Below are positions 34,831 through 42,545 of a stretch of DNA of 64,000 nt, in pieces; position 1 is the stretch's first letter; each line of letters opens with the position of its first letter. The DNA is from JBDTSW01 sp963758845 (GTDB taxonomy: Bacteria > Actinomycetota > Thermoleophilia > Solirubrobacterales > 70-9): the NCBI GenBank assembly GCA_963758845.1, contig CAVWWX010000002.1:806001-870000 (forward strand), in the 5' to 3' direction. The notes beneath the pieces were generated by a model. That model had not been told where the DNA came from and did no database searches. It saw only the letters and a program-made list of their open reading frames with translations. The translations under genes were made by a program, and so were the position numbers.

Positions 34831-36333
34831 ATGTCCCCGAGCGGCGACGGGCTGGCGCTAAAGAGCAACGCCGGGCATTGGGTCCTCGCCGTTGCCGTGT
34901 TGGGTTCCGGCCTGGCGTTTCTCGACGGCACCGTCGTCAACGTCGCCCTCCCCGAGATCGGCCGCGATCTGGGCGCCTCCACGAGCTCCCTGCAGTGGAT
35001 CCTCAACGGGTACCTGCTGACGCTCGCCTCCCTGATCTTGCTCGGCGGCTCGCTCGGTGACCGTTATGGACGTCGCCGCATCTTCGTCCTCGGGATCGGA
35101 CTGTTCACGTTCGCCTCCCTGCTGTGCGCGATCGCGCCGAATGCGGAGATGCTCGTTGCGGCGAGGCTGCTGCAGGGTGTGGGCGGCGCCCTCCTGACTC
35201 CAGGGAGCCTGGCGATGATCGAGGCCAGCTTCCGCCCCGGCGATCGGGCACGCGCGATCGGCGCCTGGTCGGGCCTGGGAGGGGTCGCGACGGCGCTGGG
35301 CCCGCTCCTCGGCGGCTATCTGGTCGACGCCGTTTCCTGGCGGGCGATCTTCCTGATCAACCTCCCGCTCGGGATCTTCGTGATGGTGATGGCCGGCAGG
35401 CATGTTCCCGAGACCCGCGACCCCACCACGAGTGGGCATCTGGACTTCAGGGGGGCGATCCTCGCGGCGCTCGGCCTTGCGGGAACGACGTATGCCCTGA
35501 TCGAGGCCCCTGGCCAGGGCGCCTCCACCCTGATCCTGGTGGCGGCGATCGGCGGTGTGGCGGCGCTGATCGCCTTCATCGTGGCCGAGCGGCGCAGCTC
35601 GAACCCGATGATGCCTCTCGAGATGTTTGCCTCCCGCCAGTTCAGCGCCGCCAATCTAGTCACCTTCGTCGTCTATGCGGCGCTCGGCGGCGTCTTCTTC
35701 CTGCTCGTCGCGTTCCTCCAGATCTCGCTCGGCTATTCAGCGATCGCCGCTGGCGCGGCGTCCCTGCCAGTCACGATCTTGATGCTGCTGCTCTCGGCTC
35801 GCTCCGGTGCGCTTGCTCAGAGGATCGGGGCCAGGATCCCGCTCACCGTGGGCCCGCTTGTGATCGCTGCCGGCCTCATATTGATGACCCGGATCGATCC
35901 CGGCGACAGCTACGTATCGAGCGTGTTGCCGGCGGTGATCGTCTTCGGCCTGGGCCTGACCCTGGTGGTGGCACCGGTCACGGCGACGGTGCTGGCGGCC
36001 GCCGACGCCCGCCGTGCCGGGATCGCCTCCGGCATCAACAACGCCGTTTCACGCGTGGCCGGCCTGCTCGCCGTCGCGGTCTTGCCGTTGGTCGCGGGCC
36101 TCACCGGGGACGCCTTCTACGACCCGGCGAAGATGGCCGATGGTTTCCGAATCGCGATGTTCGCATGTGCCGGGCTCTCTGCGGCGGGCGGGCTGCTTGC
36201 CTGGCTGACGATCAGCTCAGACGTTCTGGAGGAGGCGCCCGACGAGAAGGGCGTGCCCTACAAGCCCGCGACCGAATTCTCGTGTGCCGTGGCCGGCACC
36301 CCGCTGCAGCCATCGCGGCGTGCCTCCGTATAG
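34831..36333 (+). CDS. DHA2-family (14-TM) MFS drug/proton antiporter
   Basis: 500 residues with about 14 hydrophobic segments. Motif A is LGGSLGDRYGRRRIF between helices 2 and 3. The family signature LDGTVVNVALPEIGRDLGAS is in helix 1, and GAWSGLGGVATALGPLLGGYLV is motif C in helix 5. This is the EmrB/QacA branch, which exports hydrophobic or cationic compounds with proton exchange. The start is ATG (MSPSGDGLALKSN). It follows the aldehyde dehydrogenase by 64 bases on the same strand but with no obvious functional tie. Confidence 0.93.
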   Translation: MSPSGDGLALKSNAGHWVLAVAVLGSGLAFLDGTVVNVALPEIGRDLGASTSSLQWILNGYLLTLASLILLGGSLGDRYGRRRIFVLGIGLFTFASLLCAIAPNAEMLVAARLLQGVGGALLTPGSLAMIEASFRPGDRARAIGAWSGLGGVATALGPLLGGYLVDAVSWRAIFLINLPLGIFVMVMAGRHVPETRDPTTSGHLDFRGAILAALGLAGTTYALIEAPGQGASTLILVAAIGGVAALIAFIVAERRSSNPMMPLEMFASRQFSAANLVTFVVYAALGGVFFLLVAFLQISLGYSAIAAGAASLPVTILMLLLSARSGALAQRIGARIPLTVGPLVIAAGLILMTRIDPGDSYVSSVLPAVIVFGLGLTLVVAPVTATVLAAADARRAGIASGINNAVSRVAGLLAVAVLPLVAGLTGDAFYDPAKMADGFRIAMFACAGLSAAGGLLAWLTISSDVLEEAPDEKGVPYKPATEFSCAVAGTPLQPSRRASV

Positions 36334-36872
36334 GGCCGAGACCGCGTGGGCTACCCTCATGAGTGCGACTGTCTTTGGGTGCTTTCCGCTCCCCTCCCTC
36401 CAGCGACAGGAGATTCCACGAGGGGATCGAGATAGGTCATGCATGCCCGACAGACACGTCCGGATCCTTACGGCGGCCGCGCGCCACTCTCAGCGTGAGC
36501 TCCGCGCCCGCGATCGCGGGGCCTCCGCTCGCCCCGGAACCGCCTCGACGCGCCGTCGGGGCGACCTCGTGCGCCGGGCATCGCGCACGCGATCGCGCGC
36601 TGCAGCGGCTCGGGAGCGGCGAAACCTGACACCTGACACCCGCGCCTCGTAAACGACGACCACCGCCTTGCGTGAAGGGCACCACCGGAGCGGCCCACGG
36701 GTGTAGGGTCGGGCCATGGAGGGAGGCCCGGGTCGTCCGGCGCTAGGCTGCTCGCGCAGTGCCGCTGCTACTTGGGGTGTCGGGGGAGGGGGCGTCGACG
36801 CGTGCAATCCCGACCCCTCCGACCTGTTCACGAACTGCTGAGGGCGGGGACTGACGGTTCGCCGACCGGCGG
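36334..36872. other. 539-base intergenic region with no supported gene
   Basis: The longest non-coding gap, lying between the convergent ends of the DHA2 transporter and the TetR gene. I see a short tandem CCTGACACCTGACACC at about 36628 and a 41-codon ATG frame (36716-36841) ending ACNPDPSDLFTNC with no convincing ribosome site. Nothing else has coding character. Confidence 0.6.
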
Positions 36873-37487
36873 CTAGCGGCAGATCGCGCTCTCGGCCTGC
36901 CCGACCAGGATCTCGGCGATCTCCGCGGGCGCGAGCCCGCGGCCGGAGTGGAGGAGGTCGAAGGCGTCGAAGCTCGCGGCGATCCAGAGCACGTCGGCCG
37001 CCCTCGCCGCGGTCACGCCGTCGCGCAGCTCGTCGGCCTTCTCGAGCTCGCCTGCGAGCCAGGCCATGCCCTCCGCCCGGCGTGCCTCGATCCGGCCGAT
37101 GGCGCCGCCGACGGCCTTCGAGTCGAGCTTCTCCATCGAGTAGAGGGCGCGAAAGACGTCGGGGTCGAACGCGAAGATCTCGACCCCCGCGATGATCCCA
37201 CCGCGCAGGCTCTTGCGCGGGTCGGGCTGGCGCACGGCCTCGAGCAGGCGCGCGTAGCCGCCGCGCTCGTGGAGCTCGAGCGCCAACGCGTCGAAGAGGC
37301 CCGCGCGCGAGCGGAAGACGGTGTAGACGGTTGAGCGGGCGACGCCTGCGAGGCGGGCGATCTCGTCGATGCTGACCGGTTGCGACGGCTTGGCCCGGAT
37401 CCGATCGAACGCCGCGTCGAGGATCCCGGTCCGGGTTGCGGCGGCCGAGTCGGCGCGAAGCCGCTGCTCGTATCGGCGGGGGGCCAT
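36873..37487 (-). CDS. TetR family transcriptional repressor
   Basis: 204 residues. The N-terminal helix-turn-helix is RTGILDAAFDRIRAK then VSIDEIARLAGVARSTVYTVFRSRAGLFDAL, a canonical TetR recognition helix (SxxTVYxxFxSKxxLxxA). The C-terminal helical ligand domain is unassigned. It is divergent from a FAD monooxygenase gene; the shared 85-base gap holds three half-sites of an inverted repeat, so it probably represses the monooxygenase and itself, relieved by the monooxygenase substrate or product (inference). Confidence 0.92.
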   Translation of the reverse strand: MAPRRYEQRLRADSAAATRTGILDAAFDRIRAKPSQPVSIDEIARLAGVARSTVYTVFRSRAGLFDALALELHERGGYARLLEAVRQPDPRKSLRGGIIAGVEIFAFDPDVFRALYSMEKLDSKAVGGAIGRIEARRAEGMAWLAGELEKADELRDGVTAARAADVLWIAASFDAFDLLHSGRGLAPAEIAEILVGQAESAICR

Positions 37488-37503
37488 GTGACCAACCTAA
37501 CAC

Positions 37504-37548
37504 TTCATCGGACAGTATGTCCGATATAACTACACGCTGTCCGATGAA
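37504..37548. promoter_or_regulatory. TetR-type operator with three half-sites
   Basis: ATCGGACA-GTA-TGTCCGAT (37507-37525) is a perfect dyad. A third half-site, CTGTCCGATGAA (37537-37548), pairs perfectly with TTCATCGGACAG (37504-37515). The cluster lies 17 bases from the TetR start and 24 from the monooxygenase start. Confidence 0.85.
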
Positions 37549-37572
37549 AACGACCAAGATCCCGGAGCCCGC

Positions 37573-39003
37573 ATGAACGCCTCAGCCACCCCCACGAACG
37601 TCCCTGTCCTGATTGCCGGCGCCGGCCCCGCCGGCCTGGTCGCCGCGATCACCCTCTCGCGCTACGGCATCGAGACGCTGGTGGTCGAGCGCCGGCGTCA
37701 GCCTTCGACCGAGCCGCGCGCAAATCTCGTCAGCACCGGCTCGATGGAGCTGTTTCGCTCCTGGGGCCTCGAGCCGGCGATTCGCGACGCCTCTCCCGAG
37801 ATCGTCTTCACCGGCCTCATGGGCGAGACGCTGGCGAGCGCCGACGAGGAGATCCCGCTCGGCGTGCCCACCCCCGAGCAGGCGGCAGTCGTCTCCCCGA
37901 GCGTGCCGCTCGGGGCCACCCAGGACGCGGTCGAGCCGATACTCCGGCGCCACTTCGCCACCGCCGGGGTGGGGGGACTGGAGTGGGAGACGGAGCTCGT
38001 CGGCATCGCTGAACGCGATGGCCTGGTCCGGGCGACGATCCGGGGCCCCGCGGGCGAGAGGGTCGTCGAAGCGCGGTACGTGATCGGCGCCGACGGCGTC
38101 CGCAGCCGGGTCCGCGACCTGCTCGCTATCGGCCTCTCCGGGCCGGGCCGCGTCATGGACGCGGCCAACGCCCTGTTCCGGGCGCCGCTCGGGAGGCTGC
38201 TCGGCGCGGGACCGAGGCGTCCCATCTACCCGATCACCCATCCCGCCGCGCCCGACGGGGTTTTCGTCACCGTGAGCAAGGGCGATCGCTGGGCCTACGG
38301 GTTCACCGGCGAGCCCGACTCGATCGACCCGGCCGAGGTCACGGCCGAGGCGATGGCGCGGCGGATCCGCGTCTCGGCCGGCGCGGACGACCTCGACCTG
38401 CGGATCGAGCGGGTTCGTAGGTTCTCCTACGAGGCGCTGATCGCGGAGCGTTTTCGCGGCGGCGATGTCTTCCTCGTCGGTGACGCGGCGCACCGGGTCA
38501 CGCCCCGCGGCGGCACCGGGATGAACACGGCGATCCGCGACGCCCGCGACCTCGGCTGGAAGCTCGCCTGGGTGCTCGAGGGCCGGGCAGGTGTGGACTT
38601 GCTGGATACCTACGAGCGCGAGCGCCGGCCCGTCGCCGAGCACAACATGCGGCGGTCGGTCGATCCGAACGGCTCGGTTCGAAGCGTCGCCGAGGAGCTC
38701 CACGTCGACATCGGCCCGCGCATTCCCCACGTCTGGGTGGAGCCCGGGAGATCGACGCTCGATCTCCTCGGGCCAGGCTTCACAGTCCTCTCGGTTCCCG
38801 CCGCGACCGCGGCGCGAGCGACCGCGGTGGCGGCCGCCGGCCCGGCGCCTGTCAAGCTGCGACAGGTCGACGCGATCACCGCCCGAGCGCTCGGTATCGG
38901 CGCCGACGGCGCGATGCTAGTGCGCCCCGACGGGGTGGCTGCCGGCTCGTGGTCGCAGGCATGGCCCGCGGCGACCAGGTTGGCCTCAGCCCCAGCCCAG
39001 TAG
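37573..39003 (+). CDS. FAD-dependent aromatic monooxygenase (PheA/TfdB/MhpA-like)
   Basis: 476 residues, group A flavoprotein hydroxylase. The N-terminal dinucleotide fold is VLIAGAGPAGLVAAITLSRYG. The DG motif is RYVIGADGVRSRVRDL (about 160-175), and the GD motif GDVFLVGDAAHRVTPRGGTGMNTAIRDA (about 297-325). The last 100 residues form a degenerate thioredoxin-like domain with conserved RPDGVAAGS near the end. Such enzymes hydroxylate phenolic or polyketide substrates with NAD(P)H and O2. The divergent TetR gene and its operator suggest substrate-inducible detoxification or catabolism. Its 3' end overlaps the convergent HAD gene by 18 bases. Confidence 0.9.
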   Translation: MNASATPTNVPVLIAGAGPAGLVAAITLSRYGIETLVVERRRQPSTEPRANLVSTGSMELFRSWGLEPAIRDASPEIVFTGLMGETLASADEEIPLGVPTPEQAAVVSPSVPLGATQDAVEPILRRHFATAGVGGLEWETELVGIAERDGLVRATIRGPAGERVVEARYVIGADGVRSRVRDLLAIGLSGPGRVMDAANALFRAPLGRLLGAGPRRPIYPITHPAAPDGVFVTVSKGDRWAYGFTGEPDSIDPAEVTAEAMARRIRVSAGADDLDLRIERVRRFSYEALIAERFRGGDVFLVGDAAHRVTPRGGTGMNTAIRDARDLGWKLAWVLEGRAGVDLLDTYERERRPVAEHNMRRSVDPNGSVRSVAEELHVDIGPRIPHVWVEPGRSTLDLLGPGFTVLSVPAATAARATAVAAAGPAPVKLRQVDAITARALGIGADGAMLVRPDGVAAGSWSQAWPAATRLASAPAQ

Positions 39004-39786
39004 CTCCGGCAGGTCCGAGAGCGAGTCGATCGTCGCGGTCGGCTCGATGCCCGCCGCGGTGGCGGCGTCGGGGCGGTACTTGCCGGTGCGAACGAGGACC
39101 CCGCGGATGCCGGCGGCAAGCGCGCCGCCGACGTCGGCCTCGGCGTCGTCGCCGACCATGACGGCGTGGTCCGCGTCGACGCCGATCGCGGCGAGCGCGT
39201 CGCCGAAGAAGGCGGGCGAGGGCTTGCCGACCACCACGGCCTCGACATCGGCGGCGTACTCGAGCGCGGCGGACCAGGCGCCGACGTCGAGCACCAGCCC
39301 GTCCGCGCTTCGCCAGTAGCGGTTGTGCTGGAGCGCGATCAGCTCGGCGCCGTCGATTACGGCGCGGAAGGCGGAATCGAGGGCAGCCCTGGTGAAGCCG
39401 TCACCGAGGTCCCCGAGCACGATCGCGTCGACGTCATCGTCGGGGCGCACCTCGACCACGCCCTCGAGGTCCTCGCGGAGCGCGTCGGGCACCATCAGCA
39501 TCACCGCCTCGTAGCCGCGCTCGGCGCAGTGGCGGCGGGCGATCCGGGCGGGGGTCTGGAGCTCGGAGTCGTCGAGCTCGAAGCCCATCGCACGGAGCCG
39601 CTCGGCGATCTGGCGCGCCGGCCTCGACGTGGTGTTGGTGACGAGCCGGACGCCGGCGCTGCGAGCGCGCAGCTCGGCCAGCGTCTCGACCGCACCCGGG
39701 ATCGCCTGGTCGCCGACGTGAAGCACGCCGTCGATGTCGAGCAGGATCCCGAGCGAGTCGGGCTTCGCCGCGACCGGCATCGCCAC
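38986..39786 (-). CDS. HAD superfamily IIA hydrolase
   Basis: 266 residues. Motif I is LLDIDGVLHVGD (nucleophile Asp17, acid/base Asp19), motif II RLVTNTTSRP, and motif III/IV VGKPSPAFFGDAL ... AVMVGDDAEADVGGALAAGI. The large C2 cap between motifs II and III places it in subclass IIA (NagD/PNPase/LHPP type), so a small phosphorylated metabolite is the likely substrate. It starts at ATG 39786 (or 39780, MPVAAKPD). It converges on and overlaps the monooxygenase. Confidence 0.9.
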   Translation of the reverse strand: MAMPVAAKPDSLGILLDIDGVLHVGDQAIPGAVETLAELRARSAGVRLVTNTTSRPARQIAERLRAMGFELDDSELQTPARIARRHCAERGYEAVMLMVPDALREDLEGVVEVRPDDDVDAIVLGDLGDGFTRAALDSAFRAVIDGAELIALQHNRYWRSADGLVLDVGAWSAALEYAADVEAVVVGKPSPAFFGDALAAIGVDADHAVMVGDDAEADVGGALAAGIRGVLVRTGKYRPDAATAAGIEPTATIDSLSDLPELLGWG

Positions 39787-39906
39787 ACCGTAGGAGAACC
39801 GCCCACCGCCAGGCGCCCGCCGCCCCGCGCTGTCCTGAGTCGCGAACTGCCGGACCGAGTACGGTTCGGGCGCGGACAGATGCGGGGATCACGAGGAAAG
39901 CCGGCG

Positions 39907-41550
39907 GTGACGATCGCTCGCCGGAGCCGTTTGGCTTCTGCTGTGCTTCTCGCCGCCGTCGGAGCGCTCTTCGCCACCGCCGCTCCGGCCAGCGCCGGCG
40001 AGGAGATCCTGGGAGCCGCCAGCTACGAGGACATGAGCACCTTCAAGTGCCGGACCCAAGCCTTCCCGATCTCGCCGGGGCAGAACCTGAATCTCTTGAG
40101 CACCACCCAGACCTGCCCCAACGCGAAGAAGATCAGCGGCCCCGCCAGCGCCAGCACCTTCGCCCCCGGATCCCCCGACCAGGGCTACGTGACCCGCTTC
40201 AAGCCGAGCATGAAGGAGATCAAGCGCAACGGCAAGCGCGTTACCCCAAGCGTCTGGGACCTACATCTCCATCACGTCGTCTGGATCAAGCCGGGCGGTG
40301 GCCCGACGTTCGCCTCGGGCGAGGAGAAGACGGTCGTGAAGATGCCCCAGGGCTACGGCAACAAGGTCGGCGCCGACGCCGACTGGGGACTCAACTACAT
40401 GATCCACAGCCTCAACGCCTCCTCGGGGCGCGAGGTCGAGATCACCTGGCAGATCGACTGGGTGCCCGAGACGACGCCGGCACGTACCGACATCCAACCG
40501 ACCACCGTCAGGTGGCTCGACGTCGCCGGCTCCCCGCACATCTATCCGGTGTTCGACGCCGAGCGCGGCTTCGACACCGACGGCGACGGCGACTTCGTCT
40601 TCCCCGACGACGCCGACGAGCCCGATGAGCCCGCCTACGAGGAGGAGTCCGAAAACATCAGCTCAGCGGGCACCTGGACCGTGCCCGCCGGCGGGGTGAC
40701 CCTGGTCTTCGGCGCCGGCCACCTCCACCCGGGAGGCCTCAGCGTCGACCTCCAGGTTGAGCGCGATGGAGTGGTCAAGCCGCTCTTCACCTCCGACGCC
40801 CGTTACTACGAGCCCGCCGGCGCCGTGAGCTGGGATGTGAGCATGGAGGCGACCCGGCCCGACTGGCGGATCAGCCTGAAGGCGGGAGACGTCGTCTCGG
40901 TCGACGCCACCTACGACGTGGAGAAGGCGTCGTGGTACGAGTCGATGGGGATCCTGCCCGTCTCCTACACGACCGCATCAGACCCAGTCGCCAAGGATCC
41001 GTTCGACGACGCGGCCGCCGTCCAGTCGATGTACGACGCCGGTGGCATCCTCACCCACGGCCGGCTTCCCGAAAACATCGACAGCAAGGCGAGAAAGGGC
41101 CTCGGGCTTCCCGACCCGCGCGACCTCCCAAGCACTGGCCAGGTCCCCGCCACCGGAATCGAGATCGACGGCTTCCTCTACCGCCAGGGCGGCTACTCGG
41201 CGACGAAGGCCACCCCCGCGAGCCGGATGCGCCCGCCGACGATCAGCCCAGGACAGAGCGTCGCGTTCACGAACCTCGACGCGCTTTCCTCCATGCCCGA
41301 CGACCAGCAGGCGTGGCACAGCATCACCTCGTGCAAGGCGCCGTGTAACCGCGGCTCGGGGATCGGCTACCCGCTGGCCGACGGCCCGGTCAAGTTCGAC
41401 TCCGGTCAGCTTGGCTACGGCTCGTTCCTGAGCCAAGAGGTGACCACCGGCTCGAACGAGTACGAGACGCCGGAGCTCACCGACCCGGGCACCTACACCT
41501 ACTTCTGCCGGATCCACCCGTTCATGCGGGGCTCGCTGCGAGTGGAGTAG
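39907..41550 (+). CDS. Secreted copper protein: PHM-like monooxygenase domain plus C-terminal cupredoxin
   Basis: 547 residues from a GTG start; signal peptide about 1-30 (AVLLAAVGALFATAAPASA). Residues about 40-385 carry an ordered set of putative copper ligands like peptidylglycine alpha-hydroxylating/dopamine beta-monooxygenases. LHLHHVVW (His122-His123) and YMIHSLN (His167) correspond to the CuH site; AGHLHPGG (His272, His274) and YESMGILPVSY (Met347) to the CuM site. Residues about 430-547 form a plastocyanin-like domain with WHSIT (His471) and CRIHPFM (Cys534, His537, Met540), a type 1 copper site. Such a fusion could pass electrons from the cupredoxin to the PHM-type coppers. Overall PHM identity is low, so the assignment rests on ligand order and spacing. 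A purely structural copper-binding role is possible. Confidence 0.7.
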   Translation: MTIARRSRLASAVLLAAVGALFATAAPASAGEEILGAASYEDMSTFKCRTQAFPISPGQNLNLLSTTQTCPNAKKISGPASASTFAPGSPDQGYVTRFKPSMKEIKRNGKRVTPSVWDLHLHHVVWIKPGGGPTFASGEEKTVVKMPQGYGNKVGADADWGLNYMIHSLNASSGREVEITWQIDWVPETTPARTDIQPTTVRWLDVAGSPHIYPVFDAERGFDTDGDGDFVFPDDADEPDEPAYEEESENISSAGTWTVPAGGVTLVFGAGHLHPGGLSVDLQVERDGVVKPLFTSDARYYEPAGAVSWDVSMEATRPDWRISLKAGDVVSVDATYDVEKASWYESMGILPVSYTTASDPVAKDPFDDAAAVQSMYDAGGILTHGRLPENIDSKARKGLGLPDPRDLPSTGQVPATGIEIDGFLYRQGGYSATKATPASRMRPPTISPGQSVAFTNLDALSSMPDDQQAWHSITSCKAPCNRGSGIGYPLADGPVKFDSGQLGYGSFLSQEVTTGSNEYETPELTDPGTYTYFCRIHPFMRGSLRVE

Positions 41551-41566
41551 CCGCGCTCGCCTGGCT

Positions 41567-41911
41567 CTAGTCGCCGTCCTCTCCCGTCTCGTCGTCGGCG
41601 GACTCGCCGACCACCTGGAAGCTGCGGTCGAGCTGGACGTCGACCTGGCTACCGTCGTCGAGCGTGACCTCGACCTCGTAGTAGCTCTCCTCGTCGCCGG
41701 TCTCGGTACCGCTCACGGTCCCGCCGCCGGTCGACTCGAGCGCCGCGGCCTCCGCCTTGTCGAGCGCGCTGCCGGTGATCGCGACATCGGGGCCCTCGGC
41801 GGCGTCCTCTGCCTCGTCGGATCCGCCCGCGATCGCCACGCCGGCGCCGCCGGCCGCGAGCGCGAGAATTGCCGCCCCTGAACCGATCAGCTTGGTTCGC
41901 CTGGTCACCAT
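41567..41911 (-). CDS. Exported PepSY-like protein, copy 1
   Basis: 114 residues: signal peptide (SGAAILALAAGGAGVAIA), acidic spacer, then a PepSY-like unit SALDKAEAAALESTGGGTVSGTE followed by SYYEVEVTLDDGSQVDVQLDRSFQVVG. It ends in an acidic tail. PepSY domains are small periplasmic or extracellular modules thought to bind or inhibit peptidases or sense envelope stress. It starts MVTRRTKLIG with AGGAGG immediately upstream. It is a tandem paralog of the next gene; 113 bases of their 3' halves are identical except for one base. A direct-repeat motif lies about 50 bases upstream. Confidence 0.82.
   Translation of the reverse strand: MVTRRTKLIGSGAAILALAAGGAGVAIAGGSDEAEDAAEGPDVAITGSALDKAEAAALESTGGGTVSGTETGDEESYYEVEVTLDDGSQVDVQLDRSFQVVGESADDETGEDGD
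41595..41707. repeat. 113-bp direct repeat, first copy (second at 42086-42198)
   Basis: Within the 3' half of PepSY copy 1. It is identical to 42086-42198, offset 491 bases, except at 41609 (g) versus 42100 (c). The flanks diverge sharply on both sides. Confidence 0.9.
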
Positions 41912-41957
41912 TTCCTCCTTCGCTTCAACAGGATCGCACCCGCTTGTACGCAGTGGT

Positions 41958-41974
41958 CGTGAAATGACGATGAA
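41958..41974 (-). promoter_or_regulatory. Direct-repeat motif upstream of PepSY copy 1
   Basis: Minus strand reads TTCATCGTCATTTCACG, 47-63 bases before the start codon. The same TTCA-N6-TTTCACG arrangement occurs at the matching position of the second copy. A repeat period of about 10-11 bases suits an OmpR/PhoB-class response regulator. Confidence 0.5.
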
Positions 41975-42057
41975 AAACCCGAAACGCCGACGGCCGGCGC
42001 GGACTGCGATCCGCACCGGCCGCCGCTGGGACCGGAGCTGTCCGGCCCTGGCTACCG

Positions 42058-42393
42058 CTAGTCGCGGTCGCCGGCCTCCTCGTGATCGGCGGACTCGCCC
42101 ACCACCTGGAAGCTGCGGTCGAGCTGGACGTCGACCTGGCTACCGTCGTCGAGCGTGACCTCGACCTCGTAGTAGCTCTCCTCGTCGCCGGTCTCGGTGT
42201 CCGAGACGGTGCCACCGCCGGTGGCCTCGAGGGCCGCGGCGCTCGCCTTGTCGAGAGCCGACCCGTCGATCGCGACGTCGGGTCCCTCGGCGGCATCCTC
42301 CGAGCCGCCGCCCGCGAGCGCGACGCCCGTGCCTCCCGCCGCCAGGGCGAGAATCGAGGCGCCGACGCCGATGATCTTGGTTCGATTGTTCAT
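42058..42393 (-). CDS. Exported PepSY-like protein, copy 2
   Basis: 111 residues with the same plan as the downstream copy. The signal peptide is ASILALAAGGTGVALA. The PepSY-like unit is SALDKASAAALEATGGGTVSDTE plus SYYEVEVTLDDGSQVDVQLD. The N-terminal half differs from copy 1 at several residues while the C-terminal half is nearly identical at the DNA level, suggesting recent duplication or gene conversion. It starts MNNRTKIIGVG, with AGGAGG ahead of it. It has its own upstream direct-repeat motif, so the two copies are probably transcribed separately but co-regulated. Confidence 0.82.
   Translation of the reverse strand: MNNRTKIIGVGASILALAAGGTGVALAGGGSEDAAEGPDVAIDGSALDKASAAALEATGGGTVSDTETGDEESYYEVEVTLDDGSQVDVQLDRSFQVVGESADHEEAGDRD
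42086..42198. repeat. 113-bp direct repeat, second copy
   Basis: Within the 3' half of PepSY copy 2; one mismatch to 41595-41707. Confidence 0.9.
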
Positions 42394-42443
42394 TGCTTAC
42401 CTCCTGAGTTGCGTTGTTTGTGCGACGGGTTCTACGGAGGGCC

Positions 42444-42460
42444 CGTGAAACGGCCGTGAA
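42444..42460 (-). promoter_or_regulatory. Direct-repeat motif upstream of PepSY copy 2
   Basis: Minus strand reads TTCACGGCCGTTTCACG, 51-67 bases before the start codon, matching the site before copy 1 in sequence and position. Confidence 0.5.
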
Positions 42461-42545
42461 GGCACTCGCAGGCGCTTTACGCGCCGGTTAGGCGGGCGTG
42501 CCCCCAAGTGCGTGAGGCGCCGGAGGGGCCTAGGCTCGTGCTCCC

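Noticed and set aside
36716..36841. 41-codon frame ending ACNPDPSDLFTNC, considered as a small peptide or RiPP precursor
   Set aside because: No convincing ribosome site, mixed codon usage, and no maturation enzyme or transporter dedicated to it nearby.
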